Shown here: positions 10,000-21,800 of the stretch, piece by piece
Layout of the letters: the number at the start of each line of letters is the position of its first letter
Numbering within the stretch: the stretch's first letter is position 1
The notes under the pieces: model-generated
The model's input: only the letters and a program-made list of their open reading frames with translations
What the model was told of the DNA's origin: nothing
The model's database searches: none
Program-made: the position numbers and the translations under genes
NCBI GenBank assembly: GCA_945859605.1
Contig: OX243811.1
Span: 52,759,398-52,823,397 of the forward strand
DNA from: Lumbricus rubellus
Lineage: Eukaryota; Annelida; Clitellata; Crassiclitellata; Lumbricidae
Length of the DNA: 64,000 nt
Direction of reading: 5' to 3'

Positions 10000-10790
10000 T
10001 GTGTTTGCCCTGTCTGTCCGTCCGTCCTCCATTTGACTGTTTGCTATCGGTCACGGTCATCATCACCACAGATGCAATGGCATTTCACACGTTTAGTCAG
10101 TTTCGTTGTAGACATTTACTCATCTTTCTATTCCTAATTGATCGTCTTCGGCCATTATAGGTCATCATTTCTGTATCATTTAGCCTATTACAAGAATTTG
10201 CTGAAGGCGGCAGTTACTGTAGACGAGAAAGTAGTTCTCACTTACGTTGCACACAAAATCTTGAGAAGCATCGTCGTCGTCGTCGTCTATCTAAACAGAC
10301 ACAGAATATGAACCTCCGCAATCCGCACAAGGTTTCACGGAAATGCCAGCCTTGCCACGTCGATCAGAAGACGTTTTTGTACGGCGTTGTTTGATAATTA
10401 GTAATTACCGCCAGCAGCAGTTGCTGTCAGGATGATAGCTGGCGGTAATTATACCGTCCTCCATCTGTTGAACATTTTTAATTAATTCTTGGAGATGAAT
10501 AGGTCTAAGGATTGTTTTGCAAAAAGTAGCTAAACTGCCCATGCGGAGACTTAATTTAAAACTTACGTTTTTAGCTGATCGATCAGTTCAATTAGGTCCT
10601 GTATACGGTCCTACCAATAATAAATTATAAATTACAAATTATAAATTATTCAATCAGGTATAGCCTACATGTAGAATACCAATTACAAATTTATAATATC
10701 GCATATGTTTCTGAAGTTTAACGACACTGCCATAATTATTAAAGATGATTAGTGTTGACCCAGTCCTAACTCCTTGCGGAATGCCAGTAG
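10000..10790. other. Intergenic sequence with one hairpin, no gene seen
   Basis: Apart from the inverted repeat at 10403-10450, a short GTCGTC run near 10270 and ATTATAAATT words near 10620, nothing gene-like is visible. Confidence 0.5.
10403..10450. repeat. Perfect 13-bp inverted repeat
   Basis: AATTACCGCCAGC at 10403-10415 pairs perfectly with GCTGGCGGTAATT at 10438-10450 around a 22-nt loop. It may be the core of a small transposon relic or a structured transcript. Confidence 0.85.
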
Positions 10791-10809
10791 GCCCAACTCC
10801 GGTTCAGAT

Positions 10810-11037
10810 GTGGGGCGGGTGGTGTAGTGCATAATTATGTTCGTTGTTTAGCAGCCGGAAGGTCGCAGGTTCGAAGCCACCTCAAGTCGCCGCGTAGAGA
10901 CCTTAATTGGGCAAGTCCTTCACTCGCAATTGCTCAGCGCTTCGGCGTGAAACTTCGATGCAGTGTCCGCGCTGTAGTTAGGAGCGTATCTGAGTAGTGA
11001 GCTTGAAGGGGCGCTATAACAAGAGCACATACGAACG
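10810..11037 (+). mobile_element. tRNA-derived SINE, copy 1
   Basis: A 228-bp element with an A-box-like TGGTGTAGTGC near 10820 and a perfect B box GGTTCGAAGCC at 10868-10878, both polymerase III promoter elements. It shares its whole length with the copy at 15140. The 3' part (CTGAGTAG, then TTGAAGGGGCGCTATAACAAG) also resembles the 3' end of the LINE at 35.9-36.8 kb. No intact tRNA fold or long poly-A tail is present. Confidence 0.85.
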
Positions 11038-11432
11038 ACCGAATTATACCCCGTTTTTACACATCCTAACATACAATACCAACTCCACGTCCTGATTCCG
11101 TCTCTCATTCATTCCGCCACAGCAGTTCCTTAAATTTAGGTTATAGGCCTATCGAAGCTTTCGTGCAGCTGCGATCTATCTATCCACTTCAAACCTCGTT
11201 CTCAGCCCTCTATCCTGTCATCCTGTCTTGATACCCTTAATTAATTTTGTCTTACTACACAACATCATTCTCTCCATGCTCCTTGACAACCACGCTTTTA
11301 TTATTAACAAATCTGATTCTCACTCTAACAACCCATGCTAAGCCTATTATTCCTAGCTCCAGGCTTTCAAATCTTTCCGCCGACGCCTTGAGCGTAGGCA
11401 TAATAGCCTACTTACAGTCGAACCCGTGAGCC

Positions 11433-11624
11433 CAGGGCCGGATTAAGAAATGCGGGGGCCCTGTTCTGAAAATGTTCCGATTTTTTTGTCGTTTTGTCGA
11501 AATTTCTTTAGAATATACCGATTTTCTTTTCCAAAAAAATCTTTTTTTCGCATGCGTGGGGCCCCATAAAGTGTGGGGGCCCCTGTTCGGCCGAACATGT
11601 TGAACATGCCTTAATCCGGCCCTG
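11433..11624. mobile_element. hAT-type MITE, copy 2
   Basis: Termini CAGGGCCGGATTAAG and CTTAATCCGGCCCTG are perfect inverted repeats over 15 bp. The flanking 8-mers CGTGAGCC at 11425-11432 and 11625-11632 are identical. The element is 192 bp, an internally shorter relative of the copy at 7302. Confidence 0.95.
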
Positions 11625-11762
11625 CGTGAGCCTCAGCTGCTCTCTGTCCAAAAAACTCATGAACGTATGAATTCTGAATGGCTTCATCTGACGGATTGGT
11701 TCATCAGTGCTAACTTCAGAATGCACATTAAAAAGACAAACTATTTTATACTCTCCCGTTTC

Positions 11763-13413
11763 CAGTGTTGGCTAGTTACTTTTTAAAAGTAATCAGTTAC
11801 AGTAACTAGTTACTGGACTGCAAAAAGTAACTAGTTACTGTAACTGATTACTTTTCCAAAAAAGTAACTAGTTACTGATTACAGTTACTTTTCAAAGTAA
11901 CTATAGTTACTTTTAGTTACCACAAGTCCAATTTAATAGATCGAGTCTTTCAGCATGTAATCACCAGAGTAATAGTCTGTATCGCAGAAATAAGAAACTA
12001 CACATCACATTGAGCTGCATGCTGAGTGCTGAGTGCTGACAGTGTTCACTGTCATTGCGGAAGATGGTTCAGCTGCATAGTTGCATATTTTGCTAAATTG
12101 ATGTCACTTAGCTAATAACTAGAGAACTATTTAATTTTTTTAATTTGACTAAAAGTTGAACCCTTAGTTACACTTTTGCCCATCGCAGACTAGACGTCTT
12201 TTTTTAGCTCACAACAGTCATGTCCGAGTCCATCTAGTCCGAGTCTAGCCCGGGTCCAAAGGTGTTCGAGTCCGAGTCCAAAACTTAAGACACTATAGAT
12301 TATAGATGGGTCCAAGTTCGAGTCAGAGTCCATTAACATCAAGATCCACAGAAAAACTCAATTTAATGGCATTTAAACAATATCGGTAAGCTTACTATTT
12401 ATGCAGAAAGAATGGTCTATGTAATTTATTCAAAATGAACTTTAAAAACACTAAATTTGATAAAGTTTTGTTCAGTAATCTGAACAAAATTAGACGCAAT
12501 TAGATGGATAAAAGTTCTCCAACTGCTAAACACAGGTTCAACGTACGCACCTTATTAAATCTGCTATGTTGAGACGTCCTGTCACAATTCTGCCCATCAG
12601 CAAAACCATATAGGCTTCTTTTTAAGTAGGCCTAAGCTTTCGAAATTTGTGGTGTGTGATAATAATGCAATACACAGGTCAACTAAGTGTTATACATGTA
12701 GGTGTCTTCCTGTATGCTATAATTCGTCAAGTGTGTAATGTGCACTACAGTATGTAGTCTGTGATCCATTAATGGAGATCATGTAATGAAACTCTGAGTC
12801 CAGTTCCAAGGTCAAAGAAGTTCCAATTGCCACCAGCCAATAGACCGGTCTAATGCCATTCTTATTTGTCCTATTCATAAACATCTCTATATAGATAGTC
12901 AACATCTAGCTTATGCCTCATAGGTAGGCCTAGGTATATATAGACATGTACAATTGTACATGTGATCGGCATACTCTTCCCCTACACCATACATCAAATA
13001 CACCTGTGGACCTAATTAACATTTCTGGCCCTGTGGTCAGCGGTGCTCAGCCATCCGTAACAATAACTATTCAATGTCAGCCTGTTCAACTGTATTGTTT
13101 GACTTACGCCCTCTGTACAAGGCTTCCTTTGTTTGAACAATGAAGCAGCCTAGTGCATGAGCACCCAATATTGCAGCTGGCGAGTAAATCTTTGTGACAG
13201 AGTAAATCTCGAGTAAATCTGCAGCTACTTAGCCTAATTTTAAAGTAACGAAAAGTAACTATTGTTGTTTTAGTTACCGTTACCTGGTAAAAGTAATCAG
13301 TTACTGTAACTAATTACTTTTCCAGAAAAGTAACTAGTTACTGCAATAGTTACCTCAAAAAAGTAACTAGTTACTAGTAACGCGTTACTAGTAACGAGTA
13401 ACGCACAACACTG
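11763..13413. mobile_element. 1.65-kb non-autonomous hAT element with AGTAACT-rich subterminal repeats
   Basis: Ends CAGTGTTG and CAACACTG are flanked by identical 8-bp duplications CCCGTTTC at 11755-11762 and 13414-13421. Both subterminal regions (about 11775-11925 and 13240-13400) consist of alternating AAGTAACTAGTTACT words in both orientations, so they can fold back within each end and with each other. The 1.3-kb interior encodes no transposase or other recognisable protein. Three TAGGCCTA octamers lie within or just beyond it. Confidence 0.93.
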
Positions 13414-13812
13414 CCCGTTTCAGATAATATTATAAGATCCCGAGTACCTGCTTAAATGCAATCGGTTAAGTGGAGCGCTAATGTCTGACTGGTTTCACGA
13501 CCGCTTGGTACTCATACATAGTCTTTGGTGATTTCGAAACTGAATTCAAGGTAGACAGAGGCGTGATAGGCCTAAGTTTGTTAGACTGTACAATAGTGTA
13601 GGCCTGTGCGTAGGATGGCGCCTACGTAGACCTGAAGAAAAGAAGAGTGTGGGATATAATAATTTTATTTATATCCTTGTCAGTAACTGTCACGACTTCA
13701 CCTGGATTAGTAAGAGTTGGTTAAGCGACGCTAGGTTTAAGAACTTTTAGTCAAGTAATAGCCTACGTTGCCGTTCGATTGAACTATAAGCTTAATTAAT
13801 TATCGGATTATT

Positions 13813-16800
13813 ATGGATGGATTTGTGCTGTCGCGGATTTTGTTCTCAACGACTTTTCTTCTTCTTATTATTTTGTTTGAAGGTTTATTGCAAGCGACGA
13901 ATGCAGGTAACAGGAAAGTCTTTGTTCAAACATTTCTTTCCATTGGATCTGCTTACTGCCTGTCGCATTGAAAATTGATCCTGTAGAATGTGTGGATACT
14001 ATTGTATAGTGTATTGACAGACTCGAATGTAGGACGTATGAATGCCATTCATTCCTTCATTCATTCATTTCGAAACTTGATATAGGGCCCCTTCTAGAAG
14101 GCTGCTCAAAGACCCTCCCAGCCCAGCCACGACTAAAGAGAAATATTCCATATGGGAATATTGAGATACGGGCTTCATCATTAACCTTTTCCTATATTAT
14201 TCTATAGGCTATAGTTTGCTTTTTGAGATCTTATACTGTCATACAATTAGCCAAACAAAAGCAATTTTCCTTGACATGTATGTGTTCTTATGAATATCTG
14301 CAGGTACATGTAAGTTAAACCTTTGATAAAGCACCTTGATACCAAGCGGGTACCAGACGTGTGTGTTTGCCAATCAATCCAAAATAGTTATTAGCTTCTA
14401 CAGGTATAGGAGGTCTGTGCATATTCTTGAACAGTTTCTCATACCAGGAAATATTTTGGAATTGATACTATTGGCTTTTTGTAAGTACTCTTCTTCACAT
14501 GGCCAACGTACAATCGAGGGTAATATAAGTAAGCTTACTGTTCTCTTAAATGAGGTGTCAGCTGTCGTTTGTTCATAGGATGAAAATTGGTAAACTGTTT
14601 CACTATGATCACTTCTACAATAACAGAGCATGAGAGCATACAATACAATATACTGGGTAAGAGTCCGAATCCTCAAAACCTGAATCCCGAAACAAATTTC
14701 GTCCGGATCCTCGAAATCGATAAATTTACACAACCTAATGATTATTATTGGAGTAGCTTAGCTTCTCCAAACGTGGTCATTGCCATTTACATAATACCAG
14801 TCTATCTGAAACAATTGACTACATCATTCATAGATTACCATGATGAAGACAATATCAGGATTAAAAGACATGTTCACTTGTGTTGCCAAGGTTACGCTTC
14901 TTATAAAAATCCTACAAAGCTAGAGAATGGAACCTTGTAAATGCTGCCTTGGATGTTGTGAACTGTTTCTTTTACTGTGAACTTTACTCTTGAGGAAGAC
15001 AGTGACCATGGCTCGCTGTACCAACCTCATAATATGCCATTGAGTTGGTACTCAAAATTTTGGCTGCTCTGGTTTGCTTCTCTCCAACAATCTGTTTTCT
15101 GGTTAGTTTCCATGGAGAGAACATGTAAGACTTCTTCATGTGGGGCGTGGTGGCGTCGTTGCCTTGGAGCCAGAAGGTTCGAGGTTCGAATCCACCTCGC
15201 CGCGTAAGGACCTTGGGCAAGTCCTTCACTCACTTCGCTCCTTCACTCACTTTGCTCAGCGTTTCGGCGTGAAACTCTGATGCAGTGTTCGCTCTGCATT
15301 CGTGAGCACCTCTGAGTAGAGAGAGATTGAAGGGGCGCTATAACAAGTGCACATACAAACGTCTAAAAGTTGGGTAATGAACAGGTTCCAATGTGGTATT
15401 ATTTTGCGAAAAAGCTAAGGAGTGTAGAAATGGACATTTGGTGGTGATCCAAAAGAAGTGGTAATGTCTAGCTGTACCCAACACTGACTCACTTCTATTG
15501 TCAGGACATTAATATTCATACCGTAAATTTATAAATAGATGCATCGGGGTGACAATGGTCGGCTTACAACAATGTTTACATGCTCACAGATGCAGTGAAT
15601 TATTATTCATTATGATAATATAGTGGGCCATGGTTTCTGCTGATTGTTCTCTGACGTCATTTTCCGTTCTTGACAATGTTCTTAGAAGCATGATGGTGAC
15701 CCAGGTGAGTGAGTGAGTGACTCTTCATCTGCCTTGGTGCTCAAGTAAAACTAACTCCTGGCCAACACAGGTGAACAGTCATTCCAGTCTGTGGCATTGT
15801 TGAAGAAAGTCTATTGTCACAGTCCACTAACTCTTGGCTGGGTTGCAGCTCTTCATTCTCATTGGCTGTGGAGATTGACCCTTGACCTGTGTACAGGTTC
15901 TTGCAAATAATTATATCATAGCTCCCTTGTTATTTTTATCAATTGCAACACGACTGTGTAATTATTTGGTAACCATCTTCTTAGTGGTAAAGCCATCATC
16001 AGGAGTCATCCCTGAATGGCCATCTTTGTTTGTTTGAAGTTCAGAATGATGTTTGATTGCAATCGCTATATAACTAATCTCTTGGTGCATTGATTTTGCA
16101 TTGCATGCACAGATATTGTATTGTATTGCATTGCATGCACAGATTGTATTGTATTGTATTGTTAGCTTTACATAATAATTGTGGTAATGTACCGTCAACA
16201 CCACTTCTACCACCAACTTTACGGTCTTTACCTTGAAAGACACTTGATCTTTTCAATTATGCTGAAACTGTCTAACAACAGGTTCCATGCATAATGCATA
16301 CAGAAGTGATTGTTAATTAACCACATTAATGCATGCTATACATAAATTTAGATGCGGAGTAGAGAGAGTTTGTTCTCAGCTGTTTCACCAATACTGGTAT
16401 AGTACTCTCGAGTTCTCTTAATTCAGGTATGGTCCCCCTTTGGGATGGCACCCTGGTGATTTGTTGCTTTAATGGCAATCTGACAGTTGGGAGGTTGACT
16501 CTCAAAGAACGGGTCAGTTGAGAAATTTACCACGGCTCGTTATTTTGGTGATTTGCCAGAACAATGTTGGTTTGTGTACACGTGCTAATGAATGCTGTGA
16601 ATTAAATCTAATGGACTGGAAATGAATTTTGTAGGAAAACTGCCGCTGAATAAATATATTACTCACTATGAGGCGCTTCGTTATGATGCGAGTGGGCTCG
16701 AAGCAAATCATCAGCGGGCTCGTCGGTCGACTTCATCGAAAGGCAACTATGCGCCAGAAGTCCACCTGAACTTCTTTGCTCATCAAAGGTTTGTTTAGAT

Positions 16801-18775
16801 GCTTTGTATATATGTATAATTTATTAACCCAATATAATTATTGAACTTAGGATTTATTAGAACTGCTGGAATTAGTATAAATTAAGATAGTAGGGATTAG
16901 TGAAATCATGGTCGAATTTATGAGGCTGTATATCAAAGGACTTCCATCAAGGACTAAATTAAATAAATGTAATAAACACATCTGTTTCACTTTAATGCCT
17001 TATTAAGCTTTAAAAGTCTATGAAATTAATTATTAATTCTAAGTTATTATTACTGAGCTTCAAAAATCAGTATTCATAGGCTTGCATTTATTATTGTTCT
17101 AACAATAATTATTTTGCATTGACTTGCATAATCTTTGGTTCCAGAAATATGTTTGTTGATTTAAGCACATTGAAACTTATTGAATCTATTTTTTTTCTCT
17201 TAGGGATTTTCGGATACGACTTGTTCAAGACCGAGAAACGTTTGGTTCGCATTCGACGCTTGTCGTTAACGGAGAGAACCATCCGTCAGAATTTTCGCAC
17301 ATTTATCACGGACATCTAGAAGGTAAGATTCTTACAACCGTTAACACAGAGTTGGTGTTAAATCTCTTTTGTACTCTATGTTCTGACTGAACCGAGAATG
17401 CAGTCAAACATTGTCTGATTTCCATCAAGGACTACAATGCACATCGGTAGGGTATAGTCACTATTAGTCAGGGCTTGAAGTGACTGGGAACGACGTTCCC
17501 TCTGCTCTCGAAATTCTTTGCTTGCATTCCCACAGCTTACCGTGCATGAAACTCTGGAAACACATGCGTTCCAATACAAGTCTTCTTCAGTGTTCCCACT
17601 GCTCATCCAAACCACTTTAACCACTGAGTGTAGATAGGTTTAAATCTCTTATAATAATTATAGGAAAAATAAAAACAACATGATTTTTGCTTTTGTTTGT
17701 GTCTGCCTGTGATATAAGGCGTAAAAAAAATGTTGTGTTTCCGGTAACTCGACCGACCCATTTTTACGGCCGCGACCCAAATATTTTTGTAAAACTTTTT
17801 TTTAAAAAATTTTTTAATTTTTTTTTTAAACTTAAAAAAAACCCATTTGTATTGACATAACATAAAAGACGTCAACAAAATGAAATTACTAGCACTGTTT
17901 CTAAAGCAGTTTTAGGTGCAGACAGTCGGGAAATAGGCAGTTTATACTTGCTTAGAACACGTACTTTGTTTCAGCGTGCAAAAAAGACTAGTGGGGTATA
18001 CTTTTTCGGATAGTCACTGCATAAAAATATTTTACCAAAATAAAAATATTTTCCGACCTACCTACCCAATTTTTTAGCTCTGTTACCGGAAACACAACAT
18101 TTTTTTAGGCCTAATTGGATGCTCTTCCATAAATTCTATTTTGTGTTCTTAAATCTTTAAAGTGAATATATTATTTTTCAATTGAAGGCGAACCGTCTTC
18201 TTATGTTCACGGGTCAATAATCGGTGGAATATTTGCGGGTCGAATTGACACAAATGGCAAGACGTATTTCGTTGACAAATCGCATCTACATTTCAAGGAT
18301 GAAATGCCTTTTCATTCGTTCATCTATTCAAGCGATGATGTGCTGGATCCACTTCCTGGCAGGTATGAATGGTTTAATTCCTACTTTTCTAAGTCATATT
18401 TGTAATTGTAATCTCTAAAAATAAATCTAAAATACTGACAATGTTTCATGAGATTTAAATAATTGTACTTATCAGCAGTTTGTTTTATTATTTAATTCAT
18501 AATTGTTGATTAAACATTTGTCAACTATGACTTTGCTTGTTTCAGCGATGATCACAAACATGGTTCATCGTGTGGTCTTCAGAATTCAGGGATTCATGAA
18601 TGGATGAAGACGGTGCAGAATTCGGCCAAAGTTGAAAAACCTCTGGAAAAGGTATTTGATCCTTGACATTAATTAAAACATAAATCTGCTAGCACTTGAT
18701 GCAGATCCCTGTGTCAGAGATAATCTAAAACTAAAAAAGAGTATTTACGACAGTTTAGGCAGATGTTTAAGCATA

Positions 18776-18808
<33 letters not shown>

Positions 18809-21800
18809 ATTTCTATGGCGCCGTAACACAGCACATGCCGTTACAAAGGCGCCTCATGTTGGACACTTTATGATTAATTCTGATTTGTAAATCATTCACT
18901 AGAACACAGTAACCAACATTCTTATGTTACTGCTTTTTTGTTACTTTAAATAGAAAGTTTTCTTTGCACTGACTTTTGTTATCATTCTGTTAAACAGGAT
19001 TTCCTGCTGTTAAGTTTTTCAGTGCAATTGTGGAGATTTCTTGGCATGGCTCTACATATTATGCTGGATTCAACTTTGTTATTTTTAGTTCATGAGAGAA
19101 AGCTGCACTACAAGTACAATATTCAGTTGCCATGCTGGCATTAAAGCTAGCCTACATTGTGAATTACATTGTCACATACATTGATTTCTTTGACAGCCTC
19201 ATCACAAAAGCTTAAATGCCGAGAATTCCAACGAAAAATACACTTACAGCGCGAACCACCGACGCGAAAAGCGACAGGCAGGCAGCGGAAATCGAATGTG
19301 TTCTCTCCTACTTCAGTCCGATCCAGTTCTATGGGACTACATGAAAAATAAAACGGCCAAACTTGGATATGTAAGTATTTTTTTAAACTCCTTCTTACTA
19401 ACTTATTTGGTGTAAGAGGAGATCTTACAGGTTGTACTATATGTGTGAGCAATTTGGTATGAGAGAAAACTGTCTGACAGTGATTTTTGGCTTAGTTGAT
19501 TTCTGTCTTGAAACCTCAAATTTGTTTTATGAAGAAATTTTGGACTGAGTTTATACTAATTATATACAGTTTATTTTATTTTATTTTAGTTTATTCAACT
19601 TGATTAAGTTGTAGCATTTTGACCTATTATGACTCAAGAAGTAGGCATATGAAATTGCAATGAGAAAATTATTTAAAATGGCAGTTGTTAGTTTATGATC
19701 TTGACTACTGAAATGACCTTCCTGCTGCTTACTCATGCTTAGATCCTAACCAGGGTGCTACTGTTTCTGCCCATTCTCTCTATACTTATTTTTCAAGTGA
19801 TTCTTTGCACTGAGAGTACTTCTGGTTAGCTTGTACTACAAGAGGCTCTTTATAAGTCAGCTGATAGAATAGAATAGTGACATCGCTGTGTGAAGTAGTG
19901 TGTACTAATCATGTTATGTTGTCTAAATTTCGTATGCGGACGTTTCGTCTACGGACGATTCGTCATGGACGGTTCGTCATGGACGATTCGTCAGCTGGAC
20001 GATTCGTCCATGGACGATTCGTCAGTGGACGATTCGTCACACGGACGATTCGTCAAGCGGACGATTCGTCTATGGACGATTCGTCCATGGACGTTTCGTC
20101 ACATGGACGGTTCGTCAAGCGGACGATTCGTCTATGGACGATTCGTCTGTGGACGATTCGTCACATGGACGATTCGTCCACCCGTGGTGGATTACAATAC
20201 GACTGACGAAAATTATTCTTGTTTTGTGGAAGTCGGATTGATGAAAATAGGTGTTCTTGAAATATTATGATGTAAAATAAATGTTAAGTATTAAAAGCAT
20301 AGGCCACGCCCGTTTCTTGGCGATGGTATCCGTGTGCCATCATTTGAACAAAGAGTCAATCCCACCTCCATTTACGCAAAAATTCTTTTTATCGTTCCAG
20401 CTTTTCTTTCAGCATCAACTATTTTTCAATCAATTCAACTTCTGTTAAAACAGTATTTATTTATACATAGCCATATTTAGGTAAAAACGATTCTTATCAA
20501 TTCGACTTCATGTAACAAAAATCAAACACGGGTGGACGAATCGTCCACAGACGAATCGTCCACAGACGAATCGTCCATACACGAATCGTCCGCTTGACGA
20601 ATCGTCCGTTTGACGAAACGTCCACTGACGAATCGTCCAAAGACGAATCGTCCGCTTGACGAATCGTCCGTGTGACGAATCGTCCACTGACGAATCGTCC
20701 ATGGACGAATCGTCCAGCTGACGAATCGTCCATGACGAACCGTCCATGACGAATCGTCCGTAGACGAAACGTCCGCAAACCCTAAATTTAGACATAGGTG
20801 GACATGAATGTGAGGAATGCACAGGGAAAGGCTGTTAAAGTGGTTGATGAATAATGGACGCGCAGTTTTGGTGATAAAATTTCTTTTCTGCCATTTCGTG
20901 ACACCGCAGTACTTCCTGTATGAGTGAAATTAGGAGCTGGCATCATTGGAAAGAGCGCAATACATAATTTATGCAGTGCCTCCCTGAAATATATTTTTTA
21001 GGATTTAGACCACGATTAAGCTTTTATTTTGTAGTTTTTTTAAAGAAAACAAGTAAAAAATATACAAGAGTTGATACAGTGCATACAAATAGACAAAATA
21101 CTCCCTAGAAATAAGTATAATGTTTTCCAGTTCTGAATCTTAATTCAATTTAGAATATAATGTTCCTGTTTTCGTTGTATTGAGACTCACATTATTGTTA
21201 TGTGTTCTGCATGAAACATTTAGTTATAGATGTTTCTGTGATTTTTATTCTATTCAGAGTGATCCTCAAATCAAGGATGAGATCACCGCGTTGTTTGCCA
21301 GCCACGTCAGCGCCGTTAAGATTATCTACTCAAACACGACCTTCCAGTACGGAACGTTTGGTCCGTTTAATGGAATTACATTTGCGGTTCACAGGATGCA
21401 GGTTAGATCTTTATATATGTAGTATGCACAATAATTGTACATGCATGTTTGTCTGAACATTGCAGCACTAAGCTCATGTTATGCAATGATTTTCAGTGCC
21501 TGGATTTTGTGCCTCTCAGCAGGATTGCACGTTCTACCACGGTCTGGCCTGGTTTAGATCAGTCAACTAATATGCTTTAGTGAATTCCATATAGGAAGGT
21601 TTACCATATAGGAAGGTTTATCATTTAGGAAGGTTTTCAAAGTAGCGATGCTTTGCATTTATGACATCCATTACAATTAACACTGTAGGGGGTAAGAGAA
21701 AGTGGATTCGAGATGTCAAATCCAAACCAAGAGAATCATCTTGTGTAACTATCTATCAGAAACAATTAAAAGGGGAATTGCCTTGTTTGCATTGGGTTCA

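Noticed and set aside
10810..10890. A functional tRNA gene
   Set aside because: A and B boxes are present, but no cloverleaf or anticodon arm is apparent and the sequence continues into a SINE body shared with a second copy.
14336..14940. Short frames in ADAM10 intron 1
   Set aside because: No homology, no splice sites in phase with the neighbouring exons, and average intron composition.
19920..20794. CRISPR-like array of short repeats
   Set aside because: Units are ~14-16 bp with no 25-40-bp unique spacers, arms are inverted copies, there are no cas genes, and the DNA is eukaryotic.
19877..20822. Proteins encoded across the GACGATTCGTC arms on both strands
   Set aside because: The frames are simple-repeat translations (GRFV/TIR units), lack splice or domain support, and lie in an ADAM10 intron.
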